A stretch of DNA of 57,589 nt from Anaerolineales bacterium (GTDB taxonomy: Bacteria > Chloroflexota > Anaerolineae > Anaerolineales > Villigracilaceae). A program made the position numbers and the translations under genes. This document shows positions 36,058 to 44,670 of the stretch, piece by piece (position 1 is the first letter of the stretch; each line of letters begins with the position of its first letter). The notes beneath the pieces are model-generated. The model saw only the letters and a program-made list of their open reading frames with translations, ran no database searches and was not told the origin of the DNA. The DNA lies in contig JADGEO010000023.1 in NCBI GenBank assembly GCA_016744335.1, positions 1 to 57,589 on the forward strand, written 5' to 3'.

Positions 36058-37551
36058 TCACTTCACTTCAGGAAAGGGTGGCATCTCTTCATCATAGAGC
36101 CATGCGTTAAAAAGAGCAACCAAATCTTGCTCGCTGACTTCTTCAGCGACCGCGATAAAATCTTCGGTTTTTACGTTGCTGTGTGCATAGCGGGCGGTAT
36201 AAACTTGCAAAATCTCAAAGAACGCCTCATCGCCGACTTCAGCGCGCAAGGCGTGCAAAACAAGTGCCCCGCGATAATAAACAGAGTAATTGAATAAATC
36301 AAACTCTGACTCTATATCACCTGGTGGCATTGATTCCATTGCCATTTCTTCATAAAGGCTGTGCAAATAAGCAAATGCTTCTTCTTTTCCGTAGAGATGC
36401 TCGTCCCATAAAATTTCTGTATAGGTTGCAAAGCCTTCATTTAGCCACATATCTTCCCATTCATGCAATGCTAAAGAGTTTCCGAACCACTGATGCGCTA
36501 ACTCATGCACCATGAGATATTCGCTTCCTTCATCTAAAACTTCACGACCATAAACGGGGCGTGGCTGAGTCTCTAAGCCACCACCAAAAGGGGCATCTGG
36601 CACAATGCCGCCAATCTCATCGAAGGGATAGGGTCCAAATATCTCGCTCAAATAGGCAATCATCTCATCTTGCACATCGAAAGCAGAAAAATTGGCATTT
36701 TCTAGCAAAGACTTCTCTACATAATTGCTAATTGGCAAGCCCGTTAGTGCGCCAACTTCTTCTTCAACGATAAATTCGGCGATATTTACGGTTGTCAAAT
36801 AGCTTGCCATCAGGTCATCTTCGCTGAAGAAATATGTCCGTGTCTCCTCATCATCTCGTACTTCTGTCTGTGCTCCATTTGCAACTGCCACATAAGGTTT
36901 CGGCACGGTAATTTCAAAAGAATAACTCGCTTTATCTAGTGGATGATTATTCGAGGGATACCAAGTCATTGCCCCATTTGGCTCAGAAACAACAAAAACA
37001 CCTGTTTCATATTGCGCCCAGCCTACATCATCGAAGCCGGCATCGTAAATTGCTTCGGGCACACCGTGATAGCTCACTGCACACTCAAAAGACTCGCCCG
37101 CGGATAATGTGTCTGCCAAGATGATGTTCAAGTTGTCGGCATCACGCTCAAAGTTCACTTTCGCTCCGTTCACTTGCGCTTCATCCACAGTTAGGGCGTG
37201 GAAATCCAAATAAAATCCGCTTAAGTTTTGGGTTGCCACGGCGGTCATCGTTGTTGTTGCTCCAATCTGACCGCCCTCTGTCCAACTCAAAACGATTTCA
37301 TAATGCTCGGCATCGTAGCCGCCGTTTCCCTGTTTAGGATAGATGGAATCGTCTAGCCCGATACTGCCCATAAGCGGATTTTCATCTTCAATCTCTGTGC
37401 CCTCTTCAACGGTCGTGGACGCGCGTGGCGTGGGGTTTGGTGCCTGCTCTTCGGCATTTTCTGCCACATCGGCAGGAAAGAGCGTGGCGCAAGAGATGAG
37501 AAAGGCGAAGATGATGGTTATCACTAAAGCGTTTTTCTGAGATATTTTCAT
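36058..37551 (-). CDS. M1 family aminopeptidase, lipoprotein
   Basis: A 497-residue protein with a signal peptide and lipobox FLISC (Cys21), so anchored outside the membrane. Zinc motif HELAH (His349, Glu350, His353) with Glu372 in NEGFATYTE, and the exopeptidase loop GGLETQ (324-329) in place of the usual GAMEN. The N-terminal beta domain of M1 enzymes is present, while the C-terminal helical domain is short. It removes N-terminal residues from extracellular peptides. The leader contains a 12-bp-arm hairpin at 37565-37607. Confidence 0.88.
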   Translation of the reverse strand: MKISQKNALVITIIFAFLISCATLFPADVAENAEEQAPNPTPRASTTVEEGTEIEDENPLMGSIGLDDSIYPKQGNGGYDAEHYEIVLSWTEGGQIGATTTMTAVATQNLSGFYLDFHALTVDEAQVNGAKVNFERDADNLNIILADTLSAGESFECAVSYHGVPEAIYDAGFDDVGWAQYETGVFVVSEPNGAMTWYPSNNHPLDKASYSFEITVPKPYVAVANGAQTEVRDDEETRTYFFSEDDLMASYLTTVNIAEFIVEEEVGALTGLPISNYVEKSLLENANFSAFDVQDEMIAYLSEIFGPYPFDEIGGIVPDAPFGGGLETQPRPVYGREVLDEGSEYLMVHELAHQWFGNSLALHEWEDMWLNEGFATYTEILWDEHLYGKEEAFAYLHSLYEEMAMESMPPGDIESEFDLFNYSVYYRGALVLHALRAEVGDEAFFEILQVYTARYAHSNVKTEDFIAVAEEVSEQDLVALFNAWLYDEEMPPFPEVK

Positions 37552-37564
37552 TTTTCTAGACCGC

Positions 37565-37607
37565 GCGTGAAACGTAAATACTTAAAGTTACGTAATACGT
37601 TTCACGC
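37565..37607. repeat. hairpin in the leader of the M1 aminopeptidase gene
   Basis: Arms GCGTGAAACGTA and TACGTTTCACGC with an inner 19-nt segment that has its own short symmetry (ACTTAAAGT). It ends 14 nt upstream of the ATG and could affect translation. Confidence 0.75.
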
Positions 37608-37647
37608 TTTATATTAGACTTTGTCAGAAATGAGATTTCAGCGGCTA

Positions 37648-37684
37648 AAAGAACCCGTTCCCTTGAAGAGAACGGGTTCCTCTA
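37648..37684. repeat. dispersed palindrome, family A copy 3
   Basis: GAACCCGTTC / GAACGGGTTC arms around a TTGAA centre, with a few outer mismatches. It starts 24 nt past the stop of the aminotransferase gene on the minus strand. Confidence 0.85.
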
Positions 37685-37708
37685 CGCCTATTTCCGATAA
37701 GCTCTATT

Positions 37709-39019
37709 CTATGCCTCTAGTGCTTTCAGTCCTTCTAGCAACCTCTCTGCCGCACCTTGTGTTTTTTCTGGTGGCGTAGCATAAGAGAAACGGAGCCATT
37801 CTCTGCCGTATTGCGAGAAATAAACGCCCGGCACGGTTGCTATCCCATGCTCTTCAGCGAGATATTGACCGAGTGCTTCGGTATCATCCCAGCCTTTGGC
37901 TATGAGCCATTCTCCAACGTGAATGAAGGCATAATAGCCTTTGCCGATAATATATTTGAAGTCGTTTTCTTTCAAAAAGGATTCTAAAACTTTGCGGCTG
38001 GCATTGGTTGGCTCAACGATGGAGCGAGAGGCTTCTTTGTAGCCCATTTCATAAGCCGCCATCGCTACTGCCGTTCCGTAAAAGGGTGGAATGATATTAT
38101 GCGAAGCCCGGGCGGTGATAAATTTAGCAACTTTCTCTGGCGCAACAAGATGCGCACTTCGCAAGTTTGAGCCGCCCAAAGATTTTGTGAGACCATCTAG
38201 CACAATTAGCTTTTCGCGTTCTTCGGGGGTGAATTCGGCATAAAATGCGTTAATATCCATCGGCTCTTCATCTGTCACTTGATGATAAATCCAATCATAT
38301 AGCACAAAGGCAACGCCCGCTTCTAGTGCGGCTTTGCCGAGGGCTATTTGTTTTTCTACGGTAATTGTTTGTCCGGTGGGATTGTCGGGATTTGTGACGA
38401 TCATCCCTGCGATTTTGCGCCCAGACTTAGCGGCGAATTTTACGCTGGCTTTAATGCCCTCTTCGCTATATGTCCAGCCTTCGTCTTCGTGCCCGGGTGC
38501 AAGCATCACATTTGCGCCCACGCCATAGGGACCCCAGTTGTATGAAATCCACGGGACGCGTGAGACGAGAAGTGCATCGCCTTGATTGCCATGCCCGAGG
38601 GCGAGCATGGCTTCGTAAGATTTAACGAGTCCATCGCGTCCGCCGACTGTGGCGATGACGTTAGCGGGAGCAAGCCCAAGGTCAGGAGCGAAGCCCCAGT
38701 ATTTTTCAGCGACAATTTCACGGAATTTAGCCGTCCCAAAGGGGGAATCGTAGCCTGTGCCATGATCCAATTGTAGTTGGGCGGCACGTTCTAAAATCTC
38801 AGGAGGTGTGCCAGGCAAACTTGCACCCCCATCCCCTTGTGAAGCATCGTAAACGGGGCTGTGGGGATTATTTGTTTTATAGGTTTTGAGTGATTTCTTG
38901 ATCAGAAACATTCGCGAGGCGGGGATTTCTTTCATCTTGGAGAGATGGTCGCTGGCGGGAATAAGGTTTTCTTCGGGAACGACGTAAACGGGTTGGTCAG
39001 GGGAAGCGAGAGTGGGCAT
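37709..39019 (-). CDS. class I/II PLP aminotransferase
   Basis: A 436-residue aminotransferase. VTNPDNPTG (Asn210, Asn213), YDWIYH with Asp242 for the pyridine nitrogen, LDGLTKSLGG with Schiff-base Lys279, and EWLRFSYA with Arg410, which in the family binds the substrate carboxylate. An aspartate- or alanine-type donor is likely but cannot be fixed. AAGGAT precedes ATG. The gene lies behind a leader with promoter, short frame and terminator (39058-39237), which suggests attenuation and, through its Asn codons, a link to aspartate/asparagine supply. Confidence 0.9.
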   Translation of the reverse strand: MPTLASPDQPVYVVPEENLIPASDHLSKMKEIPASRMFLIKKSLKTYKTNNPHSPVYDASQGDGGASLPGTPPEILERAAQLQLDHGTGYDSPFGTAKFREIVAEKYWGFAPDLGLAPANVIATVGGRDGLVKSYEAMLALGHGNQGDALLVSRVPWISYNWGPYGVGANVMLAPGHEDEGWTYSEEGIKASVKFAAKSGRKIAGMIVTNPDNPTGQTITVEKQIALGKAALEAGVAFVLYDWIYHQVTDEEPMDINAFYAEFTPEEREKLIVLDGLTKSLGGSNLRSAHLVAPEKVAKFITARASHNIIPPFYGTAVAMAAYEMGYKEASRSIVEPTNASRKVLESFLKENDFKYIIGKGYYAFIHVGEWLIAKGWDDTEALGQYLAEEHGIATVPGVYFSQYGREWLRFSYATPPEKTQGAAERLLEGLKALEA

Positions 39020-39030
39020 TTTTTATCCTT

Positions 39031-39055
39031 TTGCAAGATGAAACTTGCGTTACGG
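39031..39055. repeat. small hairpin repeat, family B copy 1
   Basis: GCAAGATGAAACTTGC with flanking GTTACG; read on the other strand it resembles 57460-57486 and 50449-50474. It lies between the attenuator terminator and the aminotransferase ribosome site. Confidence 0.65.
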
Positions 39056-39057
39056 GC

Positions 39058-39202
39058 AAAAAAAAACGCCCCGAAAAATTCGGGGCGTTGGTTTTTGCTG
39101 GGTAAGTTTGATTTCTACCTATAGCTGTGCGCCAACGCCTCGTAAACTCGACGAGTATTATTATTTCCGTTGGTAGTAAGTAGGGAGAAGGTTTTCATAT
39201 TG
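39058..39202 (-). promoter_or_regulatory. candidate transcription attenuator of the aminotransferase gene
   Basis: Four segments on the minus strand can pair in two exclusive ways. 1:2 is CCAACG (39173-39168) with CGTTGG (39137-39132), with an inner CTCGT/ACGAG stem. 3:4 is the terminator, stem AACGCCCCGAA / TTCGGGGCGTT (39089-39065) with loop TTT and nine T. 2:3 is GGCGTTGG (39139-39132) with CCAACGCC (39091-39084), an antiterminator that breaks the terminator stem. The Asn codons of the leader frame lie at or just after segment 1, where a stalled ribosome would free segment 2. Confidence 0.7.
39115..39198 (-). CDS. 27-codon leader peptide with Asn codons
   Basis: Reads from ATG at 39198 to TAG at 39115. 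Codons 10-14 are Asn-Gly-Asn-Asn-Asn (AAC GGA AAT AAT AAT), preceded by two Thr and followed by Thr-Arg-Arg. There is no Shine-Dalgarno; the -10 box ends 10 nt before the ATG, so the mRNA would be leaderless or nearly so. Its coding region covers segments 1 and 2 of the attenuator and stops 15 nt after segment 2. No homologue was recognised; its meaning rests on position and codon content. Confidence 0.55.
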   Translation of the reverse strand: MKTFSLLTTNGNNNTRRVYEALAHSYR

Positions 39203-39208
39203 GGCGAA

Positions 39209-39237
39209 ACTATACCACTGGGAGGGAGGAGCGTCAA
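39209..39237 (-). promoter_or_regulatory. sigma70-type promoter of the attenuator-aminotransferase unit
   Basis: -35 TTGACG (39237-39232), 17-bp spacer, -10 TATAGT (39214-39209), start predicted near 39202. The insertion sequence ends 19 bp upstream of the -35 and the copy of its target repeat lies in between. Confidence 0.85.
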
Positions 39238-39246
39238 GTAGATTGT

Positions 39247-39256
39247 GCGAAAAAGA
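39247..39256. repeat. target-site duplication, left of the insertion sequence
   Basis: GCGAAAAAGA, identical to 40502-40511. Confidence 0.92.
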
Positions 39257-40501
39257 CAGGGCAAACGCACTAAAATTAGAGAGAAGACAAGCCCTCTAGC
39301 ACCTTGCAGAGATACTTTTCATCCCATCCAGCAAGAAGTCGTTTGCCTCTGATACTTCGTTTGCAAGATTTCTCCTGCTTGAGTAGATTGAGAGCAATGT
39401 GCCTAAGGACAGCAAAGTTTTCAGCACCATATTCTTTGCGAACTCGAGAACGGTCTTCGTCAAAAGCCATGTCAAGCGTCCAGTGCAATTTGTTCTCAAT
39501 CCCCCAATGAGAACGCACAGATCCCAGAACTTGCTTTGCACCTGTGATGCTGGCAATATGGTGTCTGTCTTCACTTGATTTCTTTTCTCCAATCCATCGC
39601 TGAGAACGAATACGGGAGACCGTGTTGAGCTCCTCCCAGTTCTTATAACCTCTTAAATGGCAAAGGATATCAATATCTGAGATTGTCCAGCATTCTCGAA
39701 TTTCAATACGTCCATGCCCTTTGTTGACAGTTTTGTAATAATCATAAGCATAATGTTTGTAATTACTTTCCTCTAAATCATCAAAAAGCAATTCAACATC
39801 TTTAGATAGATTTCCTTGATTACCCTTGAGTGCCAAAACATAATCAGCGTCTTGATTGATAATCTCTGCTGCAATCTCAGTTTGACAGCCCATAGCATCA
39901 ATTGTAATGATACAGCCAGATATATCCAAAGCCTTCAAAAGTTGCGGTATAGCTGTAATTTCATTAGATTTCTCGTCCACTTTCACTTGTCCAAGTACTA
40001 AATGGTTCTCAGTAGCCCACGCACTGACCATATCAATTGCTGCTTTTCCTATGCCATAGTCATGGGAGCGGCGGAGTACTTTTCCATCAATTGCAATCAC
40101 TTGACCGCCAATCAGTTCGGAGACTGCACTAATCCAACTTAGAAAAGAATTCTGAAACTCCACAGGGTCTAAACGGTTGAACACACGATTGAAAGTGTCA
40201 TGGGAAGGTATCCCGTTGGGTAATTCTAAAAAAGTTTTGAACCAATCTTTTTTAGCTTTACCAAAGGTTTCTACATCTTCCCATTTGTCTGCGCCACAGA
40301 TAGAGGCACAAATAGCTATTACTATAATATCCAACAGAAGATGAAGTTTTTGACGATCTATGCGTGGGTCTTGAATACTACCAAAATGTTTCTCTATTGT
40401 TGCTACACTCTTTGTTTGCATTTTTATCCTCGCTTTTCGTTTCCTTCGAGGATAATCGATTTTCTCAGGAGAAACTAACCAGTTTTAGTGCGTTTGCCCT
40501 A
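39257..40501. mobile_element. ISAs1-family insertion sequence, complete
   Basis: 1,245 bp bounded by inverted repeats: left CAGGGCAAACGCACTAAAA, right (other strand) TAGGGCAAACGCACTAAAA, 18 of 19 identical. It is flanked by a perfect 10-bp target duplication, in line with the 8-10 bp known for ISAs1, and encodes one intact transposase. The clean duplication and intact frame suggest a fairly recent insertion. Confidence 0.93.
39276..40421 (-). CDS. ISAs1 family transposase
   Basis: A 381-residue DDE transposase whose N-terminal region (EKHFGSIQDPR, LDIIVIAICASICGAD, PSHDTFNRVFNRLDP) is the H-repeat-associated domain of ISAs1/YncI proteins. The catalytic core includes VIAIDGKVLRRS and ITIDAMGCQ (acidic residues), and WGIENKLHWTLDMAFDEDRSR near the end carries the Glu region. 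The stop codon lies inside the left inverted repeat, which is normal for compact elements. No frameshift was seen, so it is likely active. Confidence 0.95.
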   Translation of the reverse strand: MQTKSVATIEKHFGSIQDPRIDRQKLHLLLDIIVIAICASICGADKWEDVETFGKAKKDWFKTFLELPNGIPSHDTFNRVFNRLDPVEFQNSFLSWISAVSELIGGQVIAIDGKVLRRSHDYGIGKAAIDMVSAWATENHLVLGQVKVDEKSNEITAIPQLLKALDISGCIITIDAMGCQTEIAAEIINQDADYVLALKGNQGNLSKDVELLFDDLEESNYKHYAYDYYKTVNKGHGRIEIRECWTISDIDILCHLRGYKNWEELNTVSRIRSQRWIGEKKSSEDRHHIASITGAKQVLGSVRSHWGIENKLHWTLDMAFDEDRSRVRKEYGAENFAVLRHIALNLLKQEKSCKRSIRGKRLLAGWDEKYLCKVLEGLSSL

Positions 40502-40511
40502 GCGAAAAAGA
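40502..40511. repeat. target-site duplication, right of the insertion sequence
   Basis: GCGAAAAAGA. The flavoprotein stop codon begins 5 nt further on, so the insertion just missed that gene. Confidence 0.92.
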
Positions 40512-40516
40512 GCAAA

Positions 40517-41719
40517 CTAAAGCCACGCCAATATCCCGTTGCCGACCGCTTGCCCAGTTGCGAAGCAGGCGGTGAGTAAATATCCACCTGTGGGGGCTTC
40601 CCAATCGAGCATTTCACCAGCGCAAAAAACACCAGGTAAATTGTGCAGCATTAAGTTTTCGTCTAGCGCATCAAAGCTCACGCCGCCCGCACTGCTGATG
40701 GCTTCTTCTATTGGGCGTGGCGCAATCAACTTGAGCGGTAAAGATTTTATTATCGAGCTTACTTTAGCGGGATCGTTCCACTCTTCGCGCGGTAAAACTT
40801 CCCAAATCAGGTTGGCTTTTGCGCCTGATAGTCCTGTTCTCTTTTTAAGAAAGCTGGACATTGAGCGCGAGCCGCGTGGTTGAGAGAGCGTTTTATGTAG
40901 TTTTTCTGCCGCTGTATCGGGGAGTAAATCGAGGCGTATTTCTGCATTCCCTTTTGTTTCAATTTCATCTCGTATTTCGGCTGAAAATGCGTAAATTAGA
41001 CTTCCTTCTACACCATTTTCAGTGAGTATAAATTCGCCTTTTTGCGTTTTTTTGCCAAAAGATAAAGTAAGGGTTTTGATGGGACTGCCCGCAAAGTTTT
41101 TTTTGATATGTTCTGACCAGTGGATGTCGAATCCGCAATTGGATGGTTTGAGGGGATTGACCTCTATGCCGCGCGCTTTTAGGATGGGAATCCATGCCGC
41201 GTCTGAGCCTGTTTTGGGTCTGCTGGCTCCGCCTAAGGTAAGAACGACTGCATCAGCATTTACGAGAATCTCCTTGTCTTTTGTAGCGAAGCGAAGTGCG
41301 TTATCTGCACCCCAGCCCACCCAGCGATACCGAAAGTGGAAGACGGCACCCAAGCTGACTAAACGCGCGAGCCACGCATCCAAGAGCGGTACCGCGCCCA
41401 TCCCCTCAGGGAAGACGCGTCCAGATGAGCCAATGAAGGTTTCAACGCCCAATTCTTTTGCCCACGCACGTAAATCGTTTGGCGTAAAATTATCAAGATA
41501 AGGTTTTAGGATGTCTCTTTTATCCCCGTAGCGTGAACTAAACTTTTCGTAGCCTTCGCTGTGGGTGAGATTTAGCCCACCCTTGCCTGCAAGGAGAAAT
41601 TTGCGCCCAGCAGAGGGCATAGAATCGTAAATATCAACCTGTACGCCAGCTTTAAGCAAGGTTTCAGCAGTTATTAGTCCGGCAGGACCTGCGCCGATGA
41701 TGGCAATTTTATTGTGCAT
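40517..41719 (-). CDS. HI0933/YhiN-family flavoprotein
   Basis: The start is at MHNKIAIIGAGPAGL, preceded by AAGGAC; the frame extends 12 codons up but overlaps the DinG end. The 400-residue protein has the FAD motif GAGPAGL, LLAGKGGLNLTHSE (family signature), TLGGASRPKTGSDA and the C-terminal GVFCAGEMLDWEAPTGGY. Related proteins are called BaiN-like or aminoacetone-oxidase-like flavoproteins; the reaction is not established. It follows dinG by 25 nt in one transcript. Confidence 0.9.
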   Translation of the reverse strand: MHNKIAIIGAGPAGLITAETLLKAGVQVDIYDSMPSAGRKFLLAGKGGLNLTHSEGYEKFSSRYGDKRDILKPYLDNFTPNDLRAWAKELGVETFIGSSGRVFPEGMGAVPLLDAWLARLVSLGAVFHFRYRWVGWGADNALRFATKDKEILVNADAVVLTLGGASRPKTGSDAAWIPILKARGIEVNPLKPSNCGFDIHWSEHIKKNFAGSPIKTLTLSFGKKTQKGEFILTENGVEGSLIYAFSAEIRDEIETKGNAEIRLDLLPDTAAEKLHKTLSQPRGSRSMSSFLKKRTGLSGAKANLIWEVLPREEWNDPAKVSSIIKSLPLKLIAPRPIEEAISSAGGVSFDALDENLMLHNLPGVFCAGEMLDWEAPTGGYLLTACFATGQAVGNGILAWL

Positions 41720-41744
41720 TTTTTGTCCTTGTATTATTTCGGTT

Positions 41745-44534
41745 TTACACCCCAACCCACTGCCCCGCCATCTCTGCTAATTCTCTCAAAGGCGCAACTT
41801 TCGTCGTGCACTGCGGCAGAGACTCAATAAATAGCCGTCCATACTGCTTCGTCTGTACACGCCTATCGAAAATAATCACTACGCCGCGGTCTTGCGCAGA
41901 GCGGATTAAGCGACCAAATCCCTGCCTAAATTGGAGAATGGCTTCGGGGAGATAGTATTGATGGAAGGCGTTCTCGTAAAGTTCAGACCGCGCCGCAATC
42001 AGCGGGTCTGATGGCACGCCAAAGGGGATTTTTGCAATTGCAACAACCGACAAATCATCGCCGGGGATGTCTACACCTTCCCAGAAAGAGCGGGTGCCGA
42101 GTAAAACAGCCGCATCTGTTTCTTTGAAGCTCTCCAAAAGCGAATTTGGCGAGGCTCCGCCCCCCTGTTCGTAGACGATAATACCTTCTCGTTTCAACGC
42201 AGGAGCGATGGCGCGCGAGACTTGTTTCAGTTGAGCATAAGAGGTGAACAACGAGAGCAAGCGTCCACCAGTCGCGGTCGCGACTGTGCTAATAGATTGC
42301 GACATCGTCTCTACAAATCCCTGCTGATTGGGTTCGGGTATATCGTTCGGGATGAAGAGCAAAGTCGAACTTTCGTAATCAAAAGGCGAGCCAAGCGCAA
42401 GGGTTTCGGCATCCTGTGCGCCCAGCGCGTTTTTCATATATTCAAAGGTGCCGTGCGTAGTGAGCGTAGCAGAGGTAAGAATAACGCTCTCTTTTTTATG
42501 CCAAATATGCTCTGTGATGAGACCGCCAACGTGCAGAGGTGCGGCACGCAAAGTGAGTTTGTTGTATTGCGGGTGAATTTCAACCCAATAAACTGTACCT
42601 TCTTCAGGGTTCATCATCATGCCATCAAGATTTTTCTCCACCTCAGCCAAACGCCGTGCGGCGTTGCTTAGCGCGCCCATCGCATCTTCGAGCGTTTCTG
42701 CGCCCTCCGCGTATAACTCCGCAGAAGCCTGATGCAATTCCTTGAGCAAATTGAGCAAAAGTTTTAGGCTGGTATGTGTCTCTTCCCACGTATATTCCAC
42801 ATCTTCCCAAATTGGCAGGGTGCGTGTCGAAGGCACAATGCGCTCCTGCCAAGCATAATTTGGATTTCCTTTGCCGTCTCGCTGATATTCGGTAAATTCT
42901 CCGATTGTATTGAAGAAAACCCGAACTTGTTCCTGTACTCGAAAAGCAAGATCGGTGGCTCTTTTGACTTTTTGCCGCAAAAGAGCTTGGTCGGATGGAC
43001 GTAAATTTTGGTTTGCTTCTGTTAAAAGGGCACCGAGCGCTCCAGACTTTGTACCGCCAATTTCGCGCATTAGCCTATTCATCATTGAGGGCGTAACCCG
43101 AAAACTGAGTGCACTTGTGGTCGCATTTTCGAGGTGATGTGCCTCATCTACGACCAGATAATCATATTCGGGCAAAACTCGACTTCCTGAGGCAATATCT
43201 GCTAACAAAAGAGCATGATTAACAATAAGAATATGTGCCGATTGCGCTGCCGTTTTCGCCTGTTGGAAAGGACAACTGCCACCGCTATGCTTCATACAAG
43301 TTTCGGTCGTGCAATTATCATCTTCGGCAGAAACGCGTTGCCAAACGGCACGCTCTTTAGGACCATTTAAATTAATTTCGGCTCTGTCGCCACTCTGGTT
43401 TTCTAATAACCAAATAAGGATTTTCGTCAGAACGCGCATTTCTTCTACATCACGAGGTCCACGTCTGCGCAGAATGCCCAAAAGGCGGGGGCAAAGATAA
43501 TTGCCACGTCCCTTCATTACACTGGCGCGCAAGTCCATGCCTAATGCTTCAGCAAGACTGGGAATATCTTTTTTGATTAATTGGTCTTGCAAATTGATGG
43601 TGTTTGTAGAAATCACCACCCGTGTATTATTTTGTATCGCCCACATCGCAGATGGGACTAAATAAGCAAAAGATTTCCCAACCCCTGTCCCGGCTTCAAT
43701 CATATAATGGCGCGAATTTGAGAGAGAATCGGCAACCACTTGAAGCATTTCTACTTGTTCGTTGCGATATTCATATTTTTCAAAATGATTCGAGAAAGCA
43801 CCGCCATGCTCTAGCACGGAGGAGGCTTCTTCTGGGTCTAACTTAATTGTGTTTTCAAAGTCTACAGGTTGAAGTGGTGCATATTTTTTAGTATCGTGCA
43901 TTTCAAAAAGTTGTCCACTTTTTCCCGTTGGTCGCTCTCCATCCTTGGTACGCTTTTCTAAAATTTGTTGAAAAATCCAATTTGCATCCCAATCAAGAGG
44001 TTCACCCTGACGAACAATCTCGGCGATTAAATCAAAAGGGAGACCTTCTGCCATGCCGTATAGTTGAGAAAAAATCCCCATTGTGGCTTTTGCATCATCT
44101 AACGCTCGATGTGCATTAGGGAGCGGAATTCCGAGAAAATTGCTCAGCGCACCCAGTTTATAGCGTCCAGCGGAGGGGAGTAGAACAGCCGCCATCTCAT
44201 AAGTATCTATAGGAGTATTATATTGTAGGACATTATGCTTTTGCATAAAACTTAAATCAAATTGAACATTATGCCCAATTACGGGGGCATCCCCAACAAA
44301 GGCTTCAAACTCCGCCAAAACATCATGGATATTTGGCGCGCCGCGTACCATTTCGTTGCTAATACCTGTTAAGTCCGTGATGAATTTAGGAATTCTTTTT
44401 CCCGGATCAATAAGCGCAGAAAATTCTTCTTCAATGCTGGTTTCGTTAAAGCGCACTGCACCGATTTCGATAATTGAATCTGTTTTGGGATTTAAACCTG
44501 TGGTTTCAAGGTCAAAGGCGACTAGGGTTGGCAT
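41745..44534 (-). CDS. dinG: DnaQ-type exonuclease fused to DinG/XPD-like helicase
   Basis: A 929-residue protein. The first 160 residues are a DEDD 3'-5' exonuclease (FDLETTGLNP, HNVQFDLSF, HRALDDAKA). The rest is an XPD/DinG superfamily 2 helicase: EAGTGVGKSFAY, VVDEAHHLENA and a C-terminal FRQGFGRLIRS. Four Cys (in GNYLCPRL, DNCTTETC, GGSCPF) between Walker A and DEAH could hold an iron-sulfur cluster, as in E. coli DinG and XPD; the Bacillus exonuclease-DinG fusion lacks this cluster. Probable role in unwinding R-loops or damaged DNA. AAGGAA precedes ATG. Confidence 0.92.
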   Translation of the reverse strand: MPTLVAFDLETTGLNPKTDSIIEIGAVRFNETSIEEEFSALIDPGKRIPKFITDLTGISNEMVRGAPNIHDVLAEFEAFVGDAPVIGHNVQFDLSFMQKHNVLQYNTPIDTYEMAAVLLPSAGRYKLGALSNFLGIPLPNAHRALDDAKATMGIFSQLYGMAEGLPFDLIAEIVRQGEPLDWDANWIFQQILEKRTKDGERPTGKSGQLFEMHDTKKYAPLQPVDFENTIKLDPEEASSVLEHGGAFSNHFEKYEYRNEQVEMLQVVADSLSNSRHYMIEAGTGVGKSFAYLVPSAMWAIQNNTRVVISTNTINLQDQLIKKDIPSLAEALGMDLRASVMKGRGNYLCPRLLGILRRRGPRDVEEMRVLTKILIWLLENQSGDRAEINLNGPKERAVWQRVSAEDDNCTTETCMKHSGGSCPFQQAKTAAQSAHILIVNHALLLADIASGSRVLPEYDYLVVDEAHHLENATTSALSFRVTPSMMNRLMREIGGTKSGALGALLTEANQNLRPSDQALLRQKVKRATDLAFRVQEQVRVFFNTIGEFTEYQRDGKGNPNYAWQERIVPSTRTLPIWEDVEYTWEETHTSLKLLLNLLKELHQASAELYAEGAETLEDAMGALSNAARRLAEVEKNLDGMMMNPEEGTVYWVEIHPQYNKLTLRAAPLHVGGLITEHIWHKKESVILTSATLTTHGTFEYMKNALGAQDAETLALGSPFDYESSTLLFIPNDIPEPNQQGFVETMSQSISTVATATGGRLLSLFTSYAQLKQVSRAIAPALKREGIIVYEQGGGASPNSLLESFKETDAAVLLGTRSFWEGVDIPGDDLSVVAIAKIPFGVPSDPLIAARSELYENAFHQYYLPEAILQFRQGFGRLIRSAQDRGVVIIFDRRVQTKQYGRLFIESLPQCTTKVAPLRELAEMAGQWVGV

Positions 44535-44566
44535 GGGTGTTCCTTGTGTTCAGTTTTTGATAGTAC

Positions 44567-44670
44567 TTTTTAACGCAATTTTGTGCAAATAAGCGAAGGT
44601 CACAAATACTTTGAGTTTTTTGCTTTTATTCGCACAATTCGTCTATTCGCGATATTCGCGTTGAGAAAAA
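44567..44670. repeat. dispersed hairpin element, family C copy 2
   Basis: A 104-bp relative of 15562-15662, sharing both ends and the core TTTGCTTTTATTCGC. It fills the gap between the NERD-like gene stop at 44671 and the dinG start. Confidence 0.7.

Noticed and set aside
36019..36297. 93-codon plus-strand gene with a GAGGAG site
   Set aside because: Five-sixths of it is antisense to the M1 peptidase C-terminus and the product resembles no protein; kept only as part of a finding.
39058..39205. Riboswitch or T-box in place of a leader-peptide attenuator
   Set aside because: There is no T-box sequence (AGGGTGGNACCGCG type) or known aptamer core, while the reading frame and pairing segments fit translation-dependent attenuation better.
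39304..39592. Short frames on both strands inside the transposase gene
   Set aside because: Shadows of the intact ISAs1 transposase; this family does not use a second frame.
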